From: Streptosporangiaceae bacterium
Lineage (GTDB): Bacteria; Actinomycetota; Actinomycetes; Streptosporangiales; Streptosporangiaceae
Reading direction: 5' to 3'
NCBI GenBank assembly: GCA_030045215.1
Contig: JASIBJ010000434.1
Location: 1 to 5,589 of the forward strand
Length of the DNA stretch: 5,589 nucleotides
Part shown: positions 4,764 through 5,589 of the stretch, one piece after another
Layout of the letters: every line of letters begins with the position of its first letter
How positions within the stretch are numbered: position 1 is the first letter of the stretch
Program-made: the position numbers and the translations under genes
Notes under the pieces: model-generated
Told to the model about the DNA's origin: nothing
What the model saw: the letters and a program-made list of their open reading frames with translations, nothing else
Database searches by the model: none

Positions 4764-5114
4764 TCACGCTCCGGGCTCGGGCGCCAGAGTGCGCAACGGC
4801 ACCCAGCCCTCCTGGCCCGCCGCGTTGCTTACCCATGCCCAGCCGCTCGGGTCGTCGCGTTTAACCAAGGTCAGCGCCTCTCCAGCGGTGGTTGGTAGCT
4901 CGGTCGTTTCGTAGCCCACGAGGGCGACGGCGGGATCGGACGACATATCGAGGCAGCGTTCGGGGACCCATCCGACGCCGTCGGCGGTGGTGACGAAGAC
5001 GAACTCGGGCCATTCGGTGTCGCGCCGGCCGACCTGCACGCGATCGCCCGACACCACGTGGATCGGCGGCCGGGCCGGGATGGAGTGACTCGAGACGGCG
5101 CGGAACGTGGTCAC
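4764..5114 (-). CDS. Small protein with two SH3-like domains
   Basis: With the start used here the product is 116 residues. It holds two copies of an SH3-like barrel. Copy one is about residues 4-55 (VVSGDRVQVGRRDTEWPEF, then TADGVGWVPERCL). Copy two is about residues 63-111 (YETTELPTTAGEALTLVKRD, then SGWAWVSNAAGQEGWVPLRTL). Each copy has the D/E-x-x-W then GWVP ending typical of bacterial SH3 domains. No signal peptide is present, so it is likely cytoplasmic; the ligand is unknown. The frame is open further upstream to a TTG at 5247-5249, but those 45 codons have poor third-position GC and no domain pattern. GTG 5114 is therefore preferred, although neither start has a clear ribosome binding site; GTG 5150 is a third possibility. 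It is convergent with the DUF4232 gene, 44 bases apart. The domain call is firm, the start is not. Confidence 0.72.
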   Translation of the reverse strand: MTTFRAVSSHSIPARPPIHVVSGDRVQVGRRDTEWPEFVFVTTADGVGWVPERCLDMSSDPAVALVGYETTELPTTAGEALTLVKRDDPSGWAWVSNAAGQEGWVPLRTLAPEPGA

Positions 5115-5409
5115 ATTGACATCGTGACGCTGCGGTGATCCCGCGGCCACACAAAACGCCCATGTCCGGGCTGTATCTGTCGTGATGAGTCCCTGCACGC
5201 GATGAAGCAGTTGGCTTGTATCAGCGGCCGGGAGCGCGAGGTGAGCCAAGTACGCGACCGCATGACCACGAGCGTCTGATTACGGATCAGAAGGTCGGGA
5301 GTCGAGTCTCTCTGAGGGCGCGTATGACTGTTGGTTCCGAACCCGAAGGACGCTGGTGTCGAGTCTGGCCGGGCCAGCTCGGGCGTAATCCGCTCGACAG
5401 CTGCGGGTC

Positions 5410-5463
5410 GGCGAGGGCCGGTCTCCATCGGGGCGAGGGGGCCATCGCCCCGATGGGCGAGGG
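5410..5463. repeat. Three direct copies of GGCGAGGG
   Basis: GGCGAGGG occurs at 5410-5417, 5432-5439 and 5456-5463, 22 and 24 bases apart. The second copy lies in the left arm of the 42-base palindrome, and the third runs from its inner stem into the right arm. The repeats may be coincidental to the palindrome or be repeated binding sites. Confidence 0.4.
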
Positions 5464-5473
5464 CCCCCTCGCC
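5425..5473 (+). promoter_or_regulatory. Near-perfect 42-base palindrome with a competing hairpin
   Basis: GGCGAGGGGGCC (5432-5443) pairs with GGCCCCCTCGCC (5462-5473). Inside it TCGCCC (5445-5450) pairs with GGGCGA (5455-5460) around the tetraloop CGAT, giving 18 base pairs with one A-G mismatch (5444/5461). A second perfect 12-bp stem, CCATCGGGGCGA (5425-5436) with TCGCCCCGATGG (5445-5456), uses part of the same bases, so the two folds exclude each other. No T-run follows. The right edge is 48 bases before ATG 5522. It may be a conditional leader structure for that gene, or a terminator for transcripts coming from upstream. Confidence 0.6.
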
Positions 5474-5521
5474 GGCGCTTCCGACAGCGTGAGGCTGCGC
5501 GGGCCCGCCGAGGAGGACTAG

Positions 5522-5589
5522 ATGAGCCGCATCGGGCGGATAGCCTGCACCGGCGCTTTCAGCCCGAACGCGGGTGGGCGCAAGGTAAT
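5522..5589 (+). CDS. 5' end of an unidentified gene, cut by the window edge
   Basis: ATG 5522 is preceded by GAGGAGG (5510-5516), a strong ribosome binding site at good spacing, and the frame runs open to the end of the window. The 22 complete codons begin MSRIGRIACTGAF and continue with a Gly/Arg-containing stretch (SPNAGGRK). I do not recognise the family and there is no signal peptide in the visible part. Third positions are mostly GC, as in the other genes. The start is well supported; no function can be given. Confidence 0.62.
   Translation, partial: MSRIGRIACTGAFSPNAGGRKV

Larger units (their letters stand above)
5115..5521. other. Long divergent intergenic region before the edge gene
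   Basis: About 400 bases between the SH3 gene (minus) and the gene starting at 5522 (plus). It holds a small hairpin TCTGAT-TACGG-ATCAGA (5275-5291), a direct repeat GTCGAGTCT (5301-5309 and 5358-5366), and the large palindrome at 5425-5473. A forward frame from ATG 5324 (65 codons) ends at TAG 5519-5521, directly against ATG 5522. Its last half has GC-rich third positions but it has no ribosome binding site or recognisable domain, so it is not called as a gene. Confidence 0.4.

Noticed and set aside
4302..4898. 198-codon forward frame overlapping the DUF4232 gene
   Set aside because: Arg/Ala-rich out-of-frame reading of the lipoprotein gene, with no start signal and running through the antisense end of the SH3 gene.
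5332..5342. GGTTCCGAACC resembling a tRNA T-arm
   Set aside because: No acceptor, D or anticodon stems can be built around it; it is just a short palindrome.
5324..5521. 65-codon frame ending directly at the start of the edge gene
   Set aside because: The abutting stop and start and the GC-rich codons are tempting, but there is no ribosome binding site, and most of its apparent coding signal comes from the palindrome and repeats.

Overview
The window is high-GC DNA with GC-rich third codon positions, a Wbl (WhiB) regulator, a mycofactocin-type short-chain dehydrogenase and an Rv1287-like Rrf2 regulator. Together these point to an actinobacterial chromosome. The genus cannot be fixed from sequence alone. 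I see no mobile element, CRISPR array, rRNA or tRNA. Genes are short, mostly single and in mixed orientations, with long intergenic stretches and signs of gene decay, as in an accessory region.

Layout, left to right. A complete SDR dehydrogenase (197-1006, +) is followed by a small protein with a ScoMcrA-like N-terminal head region (1172-1552, +). Its C-terminus appears cut off and runs directly into the signal-peptide half of an oppositely oriented lipoprotein gene (about 1549-1647, -), so this looks like a deletion junction. About 430 bases follow without a convincing gene. Next comes a 33-residue leader ORF with a strong ribosome binding site (2081-2182, +). It overlaps the GTG start of a WhiB7/WblC-like iron-sulfur regulator (2179-2421, +). 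A methionine-R-sulfoxide reductase MsrB (2693-3157, +) is preceded by a sequence matching the SigR/SigH thiol-stress promoter pattern (GGAAT-N18-GTT) and by a hairpin in the 5' leader. A possible decayed reading frame lies after msrB. Then come an Rrf2-family regulator without the usual iron-sulfur cysteines (3495-3959, -), a divergent DUF4232-type lipoprotein (4144-4719, +), and a convergent tandem-SH3-like protein (4764-5114, -). At the right edge a new gene starts at 5522 (+). Its upstream region holds a near-perfect 42-base palindrome and a competing 12-bp hairpin.

There is no obvious single pathway. The best functional theme is redox and antibiotic stress: a WhiB7-like regulator, MsrB under a likely SigR-type promoter, and an Rrf2 regulator. 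The parts most worth following up are the regulatory architectures (leader coupling at whiB, SigR-type promoter plus hairpin at msrB, alternative hairpins before the edge gene) and the truncation junction. I did not find a clear new multi-gene system.
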